Positions 24,148 to 34,393 of a DNA stretch of 64,000 bases are shown here, in pieces (position 1 is the first letter of the stretch; the number at the start of each line of letters is the position of its first letter). Source of the stretch: Methanobacterium bryantii (GTDB lineage: Archaea > Methanobacteriota > Methanobacteria > Methanobacteriales > Methanobacteriaceae); assembly GCF_002287175.1 (NCBI RefSeq), contig NZ_LMVM01000040.1, forward strand, positions 134,639-198,638, written 5' to 3'. Under the pieces are notes generated by a model. The model had not been told where the DNA came from and made no database searches. It saw only the letters and a program-made list of their open reading frames with translations. A program made the translations under genes and the position numbers.

Positions 24148-26910
24148 TTATTTTAACCGTCTGATTAAATATTTCCTTAATTCATCTGCAAAAAACATAA
24201 TTGGAATAAATGTAATTACATATAACCATTCTATTATTCCAAGTGGAGCAGTTCCAAATACGCCCTGCAGTTGGGGTATATAAAGGATTGCGAGCACTAT
24301 AGCGGCTTCAAATATAATTCCTCTTATTATCCAGTTATTCTTAAAAACTCCAATTTTAAATACTGATGTCCGTGTAGTCTGAATTGTTAACAGGTTCCCT
24401 ATCTGGCCCATTACAATACCAACGAAGACAATTGTGGTGGCTTTAATGTATAATGGGTCTGAAAAGGGGAGGGTCTGTCCAAAGTGCCACCCGCCGCCGT
24501 AGAGCACCCAGAAATATCCAGACATTACAAGTACTGCTTCAATTAATCCAAGGAAGATATATCCTCTAAGCACTACATGCAAATTCAAAAGTCTCTCTTT
24601 TCTTGGCCGTGGCGGCCTTTTCATTACATCCGACTCTGGAGGCCCTCTCCCCAACGCAATTGCAGGAAGAGTATCTGTTCCTAGATCTATTGCAAGTATT
24701 TGCATGACTGTAATTGGGAGGGGGATAGCAAACATGGCTGTAAGTACAAATGGTATAATTTCGGCAGTTTCATGGGAGAAAATATAGGTTATAAATTTCC
24801 TTATATTTTCATAGATGGTCCTGCCTTCTTTTATGGCAGATACAATTGTCGCAAAATTATCGTCAGTTAAAATCATGTCTGAAGCTTCTTTAGCTACATC
24901 AGTACCAGTTATTCCCATTGCAATCCCTATATCTGCTTTTCTAAGTGCCGGTGCATCATTTACACCGTCACCAGTCATTGCTACAATCTCATCTTCATCC
25001 TCAAGTATAGATGCAATCCTCATTTTATGCTCTGGAACAGCTCTGGCAAATATCACGTCACACCCAGAACTGAGAAGCTGTACGATTTGCTCGTCTGACA
25101 TCTCACTTATCTCTTTTCCCTTTACCACCTGGCAATCGCCGCTTATGATGCCGATTTCTTCGCCTATAGCTCTTGCTGTAAGCCCATAGTCTCCAGTTAT
25201 CATTATAATTCGTATTCCCGCACCATGACATTGTTTGACTGCTTTATAGACTTCTGGACGTGGAGGGTCTTGCATTGCCATCATACCAAGAAATATCATG
25301 TCTTTTTCAACAGTTTCTGGCCTGTAATCATTGAAATCATTGGGTAAATTTTTATATGCTATTGCAAGTATTCTAAGGCCTTCTTCTGCAAGTTCGTCAT
25401 GTATTTTGATTATATTTTCTTTTTCTTCTGGGGACAGAGGCCTAATTTTTCCATCCTCAGAAATTTGATTACTTAAAGAAATTATCTTTTTGGGGGCCCC
25501 CTTAATATATGCAACCTTTTTATCCTCTTTTTGATGTATAGAACTCATTGATTTCCGTATAGAATCAAATGGGAGTTCAATTATCCTTGGAATTCTTTTT
25601 ATCTCTTCCTTCGGATTAAACCCGCTTTTGCATGCTGCAACAAGTAGTGATGCTTCTGTGGGGTCCCCCAATATTTTCCATTTTTTACCCTCACTTTGGG
25701 GTTTAATTAATTTGGCATCATTACAAAACGCGGCTGTTCTCATAAGCAGTTTAAGCTCTTTCATTTCATCATAAGATATTTCATTACCTTTATGCAGGAA
25801 TTTACCTTTAGGTGTATATCCTGCACCTGTTACGTCAATTAATTCATCAGGTATCCAGATTTTACGGACGGTCATCTCATTTTTAGTAAGTGTCCCTGTT
25901 TTATCTGTACATATTATGGTTGTAGAACCCAGGGTTTCGACGCTGGAAAGACGTTTTATGAGTGCATTTTTACTGACCATTTTTCTAGCGGCTGCAGCAA
26001 GTGCAAGGGTTACAGTAGGGAGAAGGCCTTCTGGAACATTTGCAACAGTTAAACCTATGGCAAAAAGAAATGCAATGTTTAAAGGGAGATTTAAAACAAG
26101 TATATTAACTCCAAACAGAGTGAGGCCCATTAAAATTGCTATAATTGCTATTAAACGTGCCACTTTGTTTATTTCTATCTGCAGTGGGCTCTGTACTTCT
26201 TTCACAGTTTGGGTAAGAGACGCTATTTTGCTGAACTCAGTGTTTCTGCCTGTTGAAAAAACTACTGCCTTTCCAGAGCCAGATGTCACGCTGGTACCTG
26301 CAAAAATAAGGTTATGCATCTCAATAAATGCATGGTCTTCACCGCTCATGCCATCAGGCGTTTTACGTATAGGCCGTGATTCTCCTGTGAGTGTAGAATT
26401 ATCCACCTTAAATTGGGATGCCTCTATAATCCTTGAATCTGCTGAAATATTGTCTCCTTCATCAAGTACAATTATATCGCCAGGTACCAGTCCTGCTGCA
26501 ACTATTTCCCTTTCTTTACCTTCTCTTATTACCTTTGCGGTTGAGGGAAGGATTTTTTTGAGGGCTTCTGTTGCTTTTTCTGCCTGATATTCCTGCCAGA
26601 AGCTGAAAATAGCGTTTATTATAATTACTCCAATAATTGCAAATCCTAATTGGGGAGTTCCAGAAATAAAAGCTAATATACTTGCAGCCCATAAAAGAAG
26701 GGCAAGAATATTGTAAAAATTCTCTAAAAATTTGAATATCAACGGCTTTTTCTTGACTTCTTCAATTTGATTTGGCCCATATTTTTTAAGCCGTATTTGA
26801 GCTTCATTCTCACTTAAACCATTGGATGTTGTATCTAGTTTAGAATATACCTCTTTAGGAGATGGTTTATATATATCCATCTCTTCTTTGGATGGTTTAT
26901 TTTCATTCAT
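24148..26910 (-). CDS. P2-type cation-pumping ATPase, Na+/K+-ATPase-like
   Basis: 920 residues with the full P-type layout: N-terminal cation-ATPase domain, TGES (175-178) in the actuator, DKTGTLT with phospho-Asp336, TGDGVNDAPAL in the hinge and ten membrane helices. The M4 motif NVPEGLLPTVTLALA and the M6 stretch AIDLGTDTLPAIALG followed by ESDVMKR resemble animal Na+/K+-ATPase alpha more than SERCA (which has IPEGLP and DGLPATAL). Archaeal pumps of this P2C-like class are known from methanogens. Substrate is inferred (Na+ export, perhaps K+ exchange); Ca2+ remains possible. Its place beside two TrkH genes supports a monovalent-cation role. Confidence 0.85.
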   Translation of the reverse strand: MNENKPSKEEMDIYKPSPKEVYSKLDTTSNGLSENEAQIRLKKYGPNQIEEVKKKPLIFKFLENFYNILALLLWAASILAFISGTPQLGFAIIGVIIINAIFSFWQEYQAEKATEALKKILPSTAKVIREGKEREIVAAGLVPGDIIVLDEGDNISADSRIIEASQFKVDNSTLTGESRPIRKTPDGMSGEDHAFIEMHNLIFAGTSVTSGSGKAVVFSTGRNTEFSKIASLTQTVKEVQSPLQIEINKVARLIAIIAILMGLTLFGVNILVLNLPLNIAFLFAIGLTVANVPEGLLPTVTLALAAAARKMVSKNALIKRLSSVETLGSTTIICTDKTGTLTKNEMTVRKIWIPDELIDVTGAGYTPKGKFLHKGNEISYDEMKELKLLMRTAAFCNDAKLIKPQSEGKKWKILGDPTEASLLVAACKSGFNPKEEIKRIPRIIELPFDSIRKSMSSIHQKEDKKVAYIKGAPKKIISLSNQISEDGKIRPLSPEEKENIIKIHDELAEEGLRILAIAYKNLPNDFNDYRPETVEKDMIFLGMMAMQDPPRPEVYKAVKQCHGAGIRIIMITGDYGLTARAIGEEIGIISGDCQVVKGKEISEMSDEQIVQLLSSGCDVIFARAVPEHKMRIASILEDEDEIVAMTGDGVNDAPALRKADIGIAMGITGTDVAKEASDMILTDDNFATIVSAIKEGRTIYENIRKFITYIFSHETAEIIPFVLTAMFAIPLPITVMQILAIDLGTDTLPAIALGRGPPESDVMKRPPRPRKERLLNLHVVLRGYIFLGLIEAVLVMSGYFWVLYGGGWHFGQTLPFSDPLYIKATTIVFVGIVMGQIGNLLTIQTTRTSVFKIGVFKNNWIIRGIIFEAAIVLAILYIPQLQGVFGTAPLGIIEWLYVITFIPIMFFADELRKYLIRRLK

Positions 26911-27235
26911 GGTTACACGCAGGCAGAATTTTCCATGATTTCATGTCTCAAGCCGTAAATTTTATTTAAACACTTAAAATTATTTGTTAATAGGTAAGTA
27001 AAATGTATTATAATCTATGGTTTTTAAAACATAAAATAGTAGCGGAATATTTTTAAATGTACTGGGGGTAAAATAAGTTACGGTAGCTAATATATACTTT
27101 ATTCTGGTTCATTGATATCTTGAAATAGGATAAATCTTTCTATTTTAAGCTTATCTAAATTTCATTAATCCTTATATTAATAAGTTAATCCGGACATAAT
27201 ATTATTAATATAATATTAGTAATGTGGGGATTTTT
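26911..27235. other. Divergent intergenic region
   Basis: 325 nt between the P-type ATPase and the F390 synthetase-like gene, no gene. TAATATTATTAATATAATATTA near 27199-27221 is an AT-only near-palindrome just before the plus-strand gene and may hold its promoter or an operator. Confidence 0.35.
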
Positions 27236-28576
27236 ATGAGTTATTTCAACGAGGAAATAGAAATAATGGATCGAAATGACCTTGATGCCCTTGTTGAGGA
27301 ACGTATTAAGTATACGGTTGAATATGCCTATGACAATTCTCCTTTTTACAGAAAATGGTTTAAAGAAAACCGGATAAACACGTCCGATATCAAATCTCAT
27401 GAGGATTTGAGAGAACTGCCTATAATAACCAGTAAAACATTGAGGGAAAAGCAGCCTCCAGAGACTGAAGATTTTGAATTTAAATGTATAGATTGGGACA
27501 GCATATATACGATCCACGAAACAAGTGGAACCAGTGGAGTGCCTAAATCTTTCTTTCTTACATGGGATGACTGGAACAGATATGCTGAAAAATACGCCCG
27601 TTCATTTGTATCACAAGGTTTCGGCCGGGGAGACAGGGTAGTGGTCTGTGCATCATATGGGATGAATGTAGGGGCCAACACAATGACGCTGGCTGCTCAA
27701 AAAATAGGAATGGCAATTATTCCTGAGGGTAAATGCACGTTTCCAGTCCGCATAATAAAAAATTACCAGCCTACGGGTATAGTGGGCAGCATATTCAAGC
27801 TTCTGCGCCTTGCAAAACGAATGGAATCAGAAGGAATTCCACCTCAAGAATCCAGTATCAAACATTTAATTGCAGGTGGTGAAAGCTTTGCAGAGGAATC
27901 ACGAGCATATTTGGAAGAAATATGGGGTGTACCAGTTTACAATACCTATGGGAGCACTGAGGGGACTATGTGTGGGGAATGTTACGTAAAAGCAGGTTTA
28001 CACGTACCTGAAGATCTGGTACACCTTGATGTTTATGACCCTCAGCTTAAAAACTTCGTAGATGAAGGCGAATGCGGTAGAATAGTTTTAACAACCCTTT
28101 TGCCAGTTGGTCAAAAGACTGGAACTCTTCTTTTGAATTATGATACTGAAGATACCACCATAGTTTTAAGCAGAGAGAAATGTAAATGTGGCAGAACTCA
28201 TATGCGAATTTCAAATCCGCAGCGTGAAGCAGAAACAGTTTGGGTAGCTGGAAATCCGTTTAATAAAGTGGATATAGAGCAAGGAGTGTTTCAGAGGGAC
28301 AATATGGAATATCTAACAGGAGAATATGAAGCATTTCTTTACGGGGATGAAATGGAAACTACAATGAGAGTTAGCATGGAGTGCAGCGACCCTGTAAATT
28401 GTGATGAAGATATGATCAGTGAGAATTTTATTAAAAGTTTCTTTAAATTTAAGCCAGGTATTCGGCAGGCATATTCAGATGGTACATTTAATGTAGTCTT
28501 TAATTTTACTGGTGCCGAAGGCCTTGAATTTTATAAGATCAGGGGAAGGCCAAAGCGTTTGGTGGACCGCCGGTGA
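27236..28576 (+). CDS. Coenzyme F390 synthetase / phenylacetate-CoA ligase-like enzyme
   Basis: 446 residues from the ATG behind GTGGGG; an in-frame ATG 12 nt earlier has no site. It is an adenylate-forming enzyme of the PaaK family: P-loop-like HETSGTSGVPKSF, the A5 motif NTYGSTEGTM, and a C-terminal mini-domain. An added cysteine pair in REKCKCGRTH is common in PaaK proteins. In Methanobacterium this family includes F390 synthetase, which adenylates F420 when cells meet oxygen or turn oxidised. An aryl-CoA ligase is the alternative. Single gene, followed by truD after 125 nt. Confidence 0.75.
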   Translation: MSYFNEEIEIMDRNDLDALVEERIKYTVEYAYDNSPFYRKWFKENRINTSDIKSHEDLRELPIITSKTLREKQPPETEDFEFKCIDWDSIYTIHETSGTSGVPKSFFLTWDDWNRYAEKYARSFVSQGFGRGDRVVVCASYGMNVGANTMTLAAQKIGMAIIPEGKCTFPVRIIKNYQPTGIVGSIFKLLRLAKRMESEGIPPQESSIKHLIAGGESFAEESRAYLEEIWGVPVYNTYGSTEGTMCGECYVKAGLHVPEDLVHLDVYDPQLKNFVDEGECGRIVLTTLLPVGQKTGTLLLNYDTEDTTIVLSREKCKCGRTHMRISNPQREAETVWVAGNPFNKVDIEQGVFQRDNMEYLTGEYEAFLYGDEMETTMRVSMECSDPVNCDEDMISENFIKSFFKFKPGIRQAYSDGTFNVVFNFTGAEGLEFYKIRGRPKRLVDRR

Positions 28577-28701
28577 GATTTAAATAACTGAATTATTTTT
28601 TTTAAATTACAATGAATTATTTTTATTTATATGAATGTGAGAACATACAGTAATAGAATACTTATTTTTACACTTTTAAAAATAATCCGGAGAAAAAACT
28701 A

Positions 28702-29967
28702 ATGCTTAACGCGGAAACTTATATCACCAGACAGAAAGGAATTGGTGGGAAAATTAGGACAAGATACGAAGATTTTTACGTTGAAGAAATACCAGAATCA
28801 GAACCAAGTGGAACAGGAGACAACACATGGTTTTTTATTGAAAAAGTTGGAAGAGATACACTTGAGGTTGTACTGGATGTCGCACGTGAACTGCACATAG
28901 ACAGAAAAAGAATGGGCTTTGCAGGAATGAAGGATAAACGAGCAGTCACAAGACAGTGGCTGTGTGTTTCAAACTCAGAAGTTGAAGACATTGAAAAATT
29001 AAGAGACAAGCTTTACAAAGTTGACATACTCAAGATAATGAAAAACGAGAAAAAGTTAAGGATTGGACAACTTGTAGGGAATAAATTCAGGCTTCTTATA
29101 AGAGATACAGAAGATCCAGAAAAAGATAGTCAACTAGCAACTGAAATACTGGCAGAACTCTCAAAGACAGGGGTCCCTAATTACTACGGCTGGCAGAGGT
29201 TTGGTAAAAAGAGATCCAATACCCATCTCGTTGGAAAAGCATTACTTGAAAATGATTTAAAAAAAGCAGTTGATTGTTATATTGGAAACCCTTATGACGA
29301 GGAGAGGGAGCATATTAAAAAACCAAGACAGCTGTATGACGAGGGAAAATGGGAAGAATCACTTGAAGAAATGCCGGGGAGCATGAGATATGAAAAAATG
29401 ATGCTTAAAACCCTTTTAAAGGAAATGAAAAAGAAAAATATCGAAGATATTGATTCTTTAGATGAACATGCTTACAGGCGCGCCATATCAAGCCTTCCAA
29501 AACCGTTAAGGAGAATGTTTGTCCACGCTTATCAGTCATTTTTATTCAATAAAGCTGTAAGTGAAAGAGTTAAGCTTGGAATCGATAAGTATGTTGAAGG
29601 TGACATAATCATCGACAATGAAGAACACTTAGTCCATGAATTTGGGGATGACATAGATGAAAGAATAAAAAACTTTGAAGTCCACCCTACAGCTCCTCTT
29701 TTTGGAAGTAAAGTCCCACTTGCCGGTGGAGAGCTGGGCGAAATGGAGCAGAAAGTTATAGATGGAGAAGGGGTTACTTTAGAAGAGTTTAAAGTCCCTA
29801 AAATGCCTAAACTTGGAAGTCATGGGCTGAGACGTGCGATTAGATTTAAGATATGGGATGCCTCTGCTAAGGCTACTGATGAGGGAGTTCTTGTAGAGTT
29901 TTCAATTCCTAAAGGCTGTTATGCAACGGCTGTTTTACGGGAAATAATGAAAAATGAAGTTGTTTAA
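28702..29967 (+). CDS. truD: tRNA pseudouridine synthase D
   Basis: 421 residues. It makes pseudouridine at position 13 of tRNAs. The catalytic Asp is in FAGMKDKRAVTRQW; NYYGWQRFGKKRSN and the archaeal TRUD insert (about 210-330) are in order; the end HGLRRAIRFK and FSIPKGCYATAVLRE is typical. Start fixed by CCGGAG 8 nt before ATG. Cytosolic, probably monocistronic. Confidence 0.95.
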   Translation: MLNAETYITRQKGIGGKIRTRYEDFYVEEIPESEPSGTGDNTWFFIEKVGRDTLEVVLDVARELHIDRKRMGFAGMKDKRAVTRQWLCVSNSEVEDIEKLRDKLYKVDILKIMKNEKKLRIGQLVGNKFRLLIRDTEDPEKDSQLATEILAELSKTGVPNYYGWQRFGKKRSNTHLVGKALLENDLKKAVDCYIGNPYDEEREHIKKPRQLYDEGKWEESLEEMPGSMRYEKMMLKTLLKEMKKKNIEDIDSLDEHAYRRAISSLPKPLRRMFVHAYQSFLFNKAVSERVKLGIDKYVEGDIIIDNEEHLVHEFGDDIDERIKNFEVHPTAPLFGSKVPLAGGELGEMEQKVIDGEGVTLEEFKVPKMPKLGSHGLRRAIRFKIWDASAKATDEGVLVEFSIPKGCYATAVLREIMKNEVV

Positions 29968-30083
29968 GATTAAGAAGATTTAACACTACTTCTTATCTTT
30001 TAGAAACTGTTTTTTGATTTTAAATTTTTGGGATAAAATTCAACTGATTTAAAAAATAAAGGAGTATTTATTTAAAAATCTAA

Positions 30084-30389
30084 TTATAATTCTTGCAGCC
30101 TATCTAAAGCTTTTTCCATTGATTGTACATGCCTTATTTTGATTTTATTGTATAATGCAAAGCCCATTTCTCTTAAATACAGTTCTACATTCCTGAAAGA
30201 TGGTGCTTCTATTATATAAAATATTTCGTGTTCCAATGGGGGATACACTGCAGATATTATTTTAATTTCATGTTTTTTAGCGAGTTCTTCTCTTTTGCTG
30301 GAATGCTCCTTAAGTTTCTTTTTAGTCTCTTCACTAACAAGGTAACATGCTTCAACAGGATGGGTCAGGTGTGCCATAAACATTGCCAT
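30084..30389 (-). CDS. Small alpha/beta-barrel-like protein, unknown function
   Basis: 101 residues. The pattern of a first strand (MAMFMAHLTH), a Lys/Glu-rich helix, strand (EIKIISAVYPP), EHEIFYIIEAPS strand and a final helix suggests a ferredoxin-like dimeric alpha/beta barrel, as in DUF3303 proteins. No catalytic residue stands out. Strong AAGGAGAG site before ATG. Convergent with truD. Confidence 0.6.
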   Translation of the reverse strand: MAMFMAHLTHPVEACYLVSEETKKKLKEHSSKREELAKKHEIKIISAVYPPLEHEIFYIIEAPSFRNVELYLREMGFALYNKIKIRHVQSMEKALDRLQEL

Positions 30390-30734
30390 AAATTCACTCT
30401 CCTTAACTTTATTAATTATCTATATATTTTTATTAAAATTTATTATTTACTAATTTAAAAAATCGCTTTTGGTGTCTTTATCTAAAAATAGAATGTTTGA
30501 AATCCATAATGATGTTAATGAAGGTTAATTAGTGACATATATTCTTAGAAAACTGGAATATTGTCCTGTACTGATAATGATAAAAATTATATTGGTGATA
30601 TTTTAAAGTATAAAAGTGAGCTAAAGACAGATTTATGCTTATAATACTTGTAAATTAAAGGTTAAGTTGGTATTTAAGTTATGAATTAACTTAAAAATTT
30701 TAAATTCAACTTTTGAGTTAAGGAGATGAAAATT
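30390..30734. other. Divergent intergenic region
   Basis: 345 nt without a gene, AT-rich. TTAAGTTGGTATTTAAGTTATGAATTAACTTAA near 30662-30694 contains TTAAGTT / AACTTAA, a possible operator before the cyclase gene. Confidence 0.3.
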
Positions 30735-31409
30735 ATGGGATATATAACACTTTCTTACGCGCTGGAAGAAACTTCTCCCGTTCATATAGGTTTAAAGGAG
30801 CCAGAGATGGTTCGCAGTAACCAGATTGTAGATGGGAAAGGTTATAATACATACTTGATAAATGTTGAAAACCATTCTGGAACACATGTAGATGCTCCTG
30901 GCCATTTTTTGGAAGACGGCAGGATAATCTCTGATTATAATCAGGATGAACTGGTTTTTAATAGTCCTATTATTGTTGATATTCCAAAGGGTCCAAACGA
31001 GCTTATGAAAATATGGGATGTATCTAAAATAGATTTTAATAATGCAGACTGTATTTTGTTCCGTACTGGATTTGAAAAATTCCATGAGAATGATCCAGAG
31101 AAATATCTTACTCAAAACCCTGGAATATCCCCAGAAGTTGTCTATTTCATAAGAAAAAACCTTAAAAATGTTCGATGTATTGGCATAGACTGTGTATCTA
31201 TGTCCAGCTATCAAAATCCACAATCTGGAAAAGAAGCACACGTAAACGCATTTAAAAAGAGCAAGGATTTTGGTGAACCGCTGCTTCTAATTGAAGATAT
31301 GAAATTAGGTAATGTTAAAAATGGAGATTTAGAAAGTATAATTGTTGTCCCGTGGCAAATCAAAGGGATTGACAGCGCTCCGTGTACTGTGGTTGCTAAA
31401 TTAAAGTAA
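30735..31409 (+). CDS. Cyclase-family metal-dependent hydrolase (KynB-like)
   Basis: 224 residues. The family signature HSGTHVDAPGHF (metal-binding His/Asp/His) follows DGKGYNTYLINVEN; RTGFEKF and IGIDCVSMSSYQNP complete the active site region. Members include kynurenine formamidase and isatin hydrolase, which hydrolyse amides or lactams with Mn2+/Zn2+; the substrate here is unknown. I take the second ATG as start: AAGGAG is 9 nt before it but touches the first ATG, nine bases upstream. Confidence 0.85.
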   Translation: MGYITLSYALEETSPVHIGLKEPEMVRSNQIVDGKGYNTYLINVENHSGTHVDAPGHFLEDGRIISDYNQDELVFNSPIIVDIPKGPNELMKIWDVSKIDFNNADCILFRTGFEKFHENDPEKYLTQNPGISPEVVYFIRKNLKNVRCIGIDCVSMSSYQNPQSGKEAHVNAFKKSKDFGEPLLLIEDMKLGNVKNGDLESIIVVPWQIKGIDSAPCTVVAKLK

Positions 31410-31417
31410 ATTTTTAG

Positions 31418-31564
31418 TTATTCCTTTGCATACTTTTCAGGGTCTTCCTCAAACTTTTTTTTACAAAGTGGAGCGCAGAAATAATATTTCTTCCCTTTAT
31501 ATTCGCTTACATTTTTTGCAGATTTTTCATCCACTTCCATCATGCATACTGGATCTAAAACCAT
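31418..31564 (-). CDS. YHS-domain metal-binding protein
   Basis: 48 residues: MVLDPVCMMEVDEKSA..., then YKGKKYYFCAPLCKKKFEEDP. This is a stand-alone YHS domain with DPVC-M at the start and C-x3-C, as found beside or fused to heavy-metal ATPases, where it probably binds copper or another soft metal. GAGGTGA lies 6 nt before ATG. It follows copA on the same strand after ~150 nt. Not long enough to appear in most ORF lists but convincing. Confidence 0.85.
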   Translation of the reverse strand: MVLDPVCMMEVDEKSAKNVSEYKGKKYYFCAPLCKKKFEEDPEKYAKE

Positions 31565-31712
31565 TTTTTCACCTCATTTGACAGTTTTTAATCAGACTAC
31601 TCAAAAATTAACTTTAAAATTATTTTTTTAATATGATTAAAGAAATTAATATTATTTTTTAACTATAAAAATAGAAGAAAAATAGAGTGTTCAGTTATTT
31701 CGTACACTAATT

Positions 31713-34157
31713 TCATTGAGTCATTTCTACTTTCTCTTTCTTTGCAGGAGGTACATACCCTTTTAATAACAGTGAAAGAGTTAAAACAGATACTGAACTA
31801 AGTGCCATTGCAAGACCTGCAAATTCTGGCCTGAATGTAATTCCAAAGAAAGGGTAGAGCACCCCTGCTGCAACAGGAATAAGCACGGAGTTGTATGCAA
31901 AGGCCCAGAATAAGTTCTCCTTTATCCTTCCCATCACTTTTTTACTTAACTGAATACCAGCAAGTGCATCCATGATGTCGTTTTTTATAAGGACAATTTC
32001 ACCGCTTTCTATGGCTATATCTGTACCACTTCCTATAGCTATTCCAACATCAGATTGTGCTAGTGCGGGAGCATCGTTAATACCATCACCAACGAATGCT
32101 ACAACTTCACCAGCCTCTTGAAGCCTCTTAACCTCTTCGGATTTATCCTGGGGCAGCACTTCTGCAATTACATTTTCAATTCCAACCTGCTTTGCAATTG
32201 CACCGGCTGTTTGTTTGTTGTCTCCAGTTATCATGACAACTTTAAGACCCATTTCTTTGAGCTTTCCAATTGCATCTTTGGTGGTTTCTTTTAATGTATC
32301 AGCTATAGCAATTGCTCCGGATAATGAGTTATCTGCAGCAACTAAAACTGCTGTTTTGCCTTCATTTTCAAATTTAGATAGTTTTTCTTCAGCTTCGTTG
32401 GGTATTGTAATATTTCTATCTTTAAACAAGGTTCTATTTCCTATTATAATTTCTTTACCTTCTACCACTGCTTTTACCCCTTTTCCTCCAAAGGTATTGA
32501 AATTCTGGCTTGTTTCTATTTCTATATTTTTTTCCAGTGCTTTTTTAACCACTGCTTCTGCAAGGGGGTGCTGTGAATTTTTTTCAACACTGGCAGCGAG
32601 TTTTAATAATTCTCTGTTATCAGTTCCAATTGGGGCTATATCTGTAACCTCAGGCTTGCCTTTGGTAAGTGTACCTGTTTTATCAAACACTATGGTGGTA
32701 AGCTTTTCAGATATCTCGAGGGCTTCCCCATTTTTAATCAAGATCCCAAGCTCTGCTCCTCGTCCAATACCTACAGTTATGGCTGTAGGTGATGCAAGCC
32801 CAAGTGCACATGGACATGCTACAACAAGAATGGAGATCAACACAGTAAGTGCGAAAAGAAGGGTAGCTCCTGATAAGAAGTACCAGAAGAGAAATGCTGC
32901 AATTGCTATAGTTAAAACAGTTGGGATGAAATAACTTACAGCTTTATCTGCAATTCGTTGGACAGGCGGCTTTGAGCCCTGAGCATTTTCTACAAGTTTT
33001 ATAATCTGAGATAATACTGTATCTTTCCCAATTTTTAGAGCTTTGAACCTTAATACTCCGTTCTGATTAATGGTTCCCCCAACAACGGATTTTCCACTAT
33101 TTTTAAATGCAGGAATTGGCTCTCCAGTAATTGCAGATTCATCTACATAACTTTCACCGCTTACAACTTCTCCATCTGCAGGGATCTTTTCACCAGGCTT
33201 AACAACTACTGTATCACCCATTTGAACATCTTCAATGGGAATTTCCATCTCATTACCACTGCGAATTACAGTGGCAGTTTTTGCCTGCAGTCCTATTAAT
33301 TTTTTTATAGCAGTTGACGTCTGTCCCTTTGCCCTTGCCTCTAAATATCTTCCTAAAGCTAGAAATGCAGCAAGCATAAGTGCTGTTTCATAAAATAGGA
33401 ATTGTTGAGTTAGTATAATATTAAAAGTGCCTAGAAGGCTTGATCCATAAGCTACTCCAATTCCCATGGAATACATAACATCCATGTCAAGGTTCCTGTT
33501 TTTGAGGGAACGGATGCCTGCTGTGAATATGGGGTAACTCACGTATATAAATGGAAGAATGGAAACTATAAGCATGAAGTAAGGCATTGGGATTGGAAGG
33601 GGGATATTTAGATACATTAAAGCCATTAAAGGGATTGAAAATCCAAAACCAACAATTATTCGGTTTCTTTTGTCTTTAAGGTCTTTAGCTCTTACTTTTT
33701 CTTCAAGTTCTTCTGTTTTTTCTCCTTCAATGCCAAGATATTGGTATCCAAGATCTTCAATTGCATTTTTCATATCTGTAACTGTTGTAATTTCAGAATT
33801 ATAAGTAACATAAGCTTTTTCAGAGGTTAAATTAACATTAACATCACTGATCCCATCAAGTTTTCCAAGAGCTTCTTCTATGGCTTTTACGCACATTACA
33901 CAGCTCATTCCTCCAATCTTTAAAATAACATGATCATTTGCCACACCATAACCAGCATCTTCTATGGCATTTTCCAATTCAGCGAGCTTCAACTTTTCAG
34001 GATCATATTCAACAGTGGCTTTTTCAGTTCCAATGTTTACCTGAGCTTCTTCAACTCCTTCAAGGTTTTTTAGAGACTTTTCAACGTTTAAAGCGCATGA
34101 AGCACAGTGCATTCCTGAAACTTTAATCTCTGCTTTCTTTTTGGATTGTTCTGCCAT
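31713..34157 (-). CDS. copA: Copper-exporting P1B-type ATPase
   Basis: 814 residues. Two N-terminal heavy-metal domains with GMHCASC (15-21) and GMSCVMC (83-89), eight membrane helices, TGE (344-346), the intramembrane VACPCALG (CPC at 448-450), DKTGTLTKG with Asp492, the SQHPLAEA His-Pro motif and GDGINDAPAL. CPC plus two HMA domains marks P1B-1, Cu+ export. GAGGTAA before ATG. It probably works with the CopZ-like protein encoded just upstream; the HxlR gene diverges from both. Confidence 0.95.
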   Translation of the reverse strand: MAEQSKKKAEIKVSGMHCASCALNVEKSLKNLEGVEEAQVNIGTEKATVEYDPEKLKLAELENAIEDAGYGVANDHVILKIGGMSCVMCVKAIEEALGKLDGISDVNVNLTSEKAYVTYNSEITTVTDMKNAIEDLGYQYLGIEGEKTEELEEKVRAKDLKDKRNRIIVGFGFSIPLMALMYLNIPLPIPMPYFMLIVSILPFIYVSYPIFTAGIRSLKNRNLDMDVMYSMGIGVAYGSSLLGTFNIILTQQFLFYETALMLAAFLALGRYLEARAKGQTSTAIKKLIGLQAKTATVIRSGNEMEIPIEDVQMGDTVVVKPGEKIPADGEVVSGESYVDESAITGEPIPAFKNSGKSVVGGTINQNGVLRFKALKIGKDTVLSQIIKLVENAQGSKPPVQRIADKAVSYFIPTVLTIAIAAFLFWYFLSGATLLFALTVLISILVVACPCALGLASPTAITVGIGRGAELGILIKNGEALEISEKLTTIVFDKTGTLTKGKPEVTDIAPIGTDNRELLKLAASVEKNSQHPLAEAVVKKALEKNIEIETSQNFNTFGGKGVKAVVEGKEIIIGNRTLFKDRNITIPNEAEEKLSKFENEGKTAVLVAADNSLSGAIAIADTLKETTKDAIGKLKEMGLKVVMITGDNKQTAGAIAKQVGIENVIAEVLPQDKSEEVKRLQEAGEVVAFVGDGINDAPALAQSDVGIAIGSGTDIAIESGEIVLIKNDIMDALAGIQLSKKVMGRIKENLFWAFAYNSVLIPVAAGVLYPFFGITFRPEFAGLAMALSSVSVLTLSLLLKGYVPPAKKEKVEMTQ

Positions 34158-34393
34158 TTGTTTACCTCTTAATCATGATTATACTATTTTAATTTTGTTT
34201 TTATTGATTAATAATTTTTTCTAATAGTTTCAATTATGATTTAAATAAAGAAAAAAGTCCAAAATAAAATAATAATGGGGGGTATGAGTAATGCTTTGGT
34301 GATACAAATCTTAAATTTGATAATTAAGGTTTTATCAAAGCTTTTTTAATTCTTAACTCATTAGAATCTATTATATTTTCTAAGTTTCAGTGA

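Noticed and set aside
25916..26587. 223-codon plus-strand frame
   Set aside because: Antisense shadow of the P-type ATPase; the opposite strand carries clear catalytic motifs.
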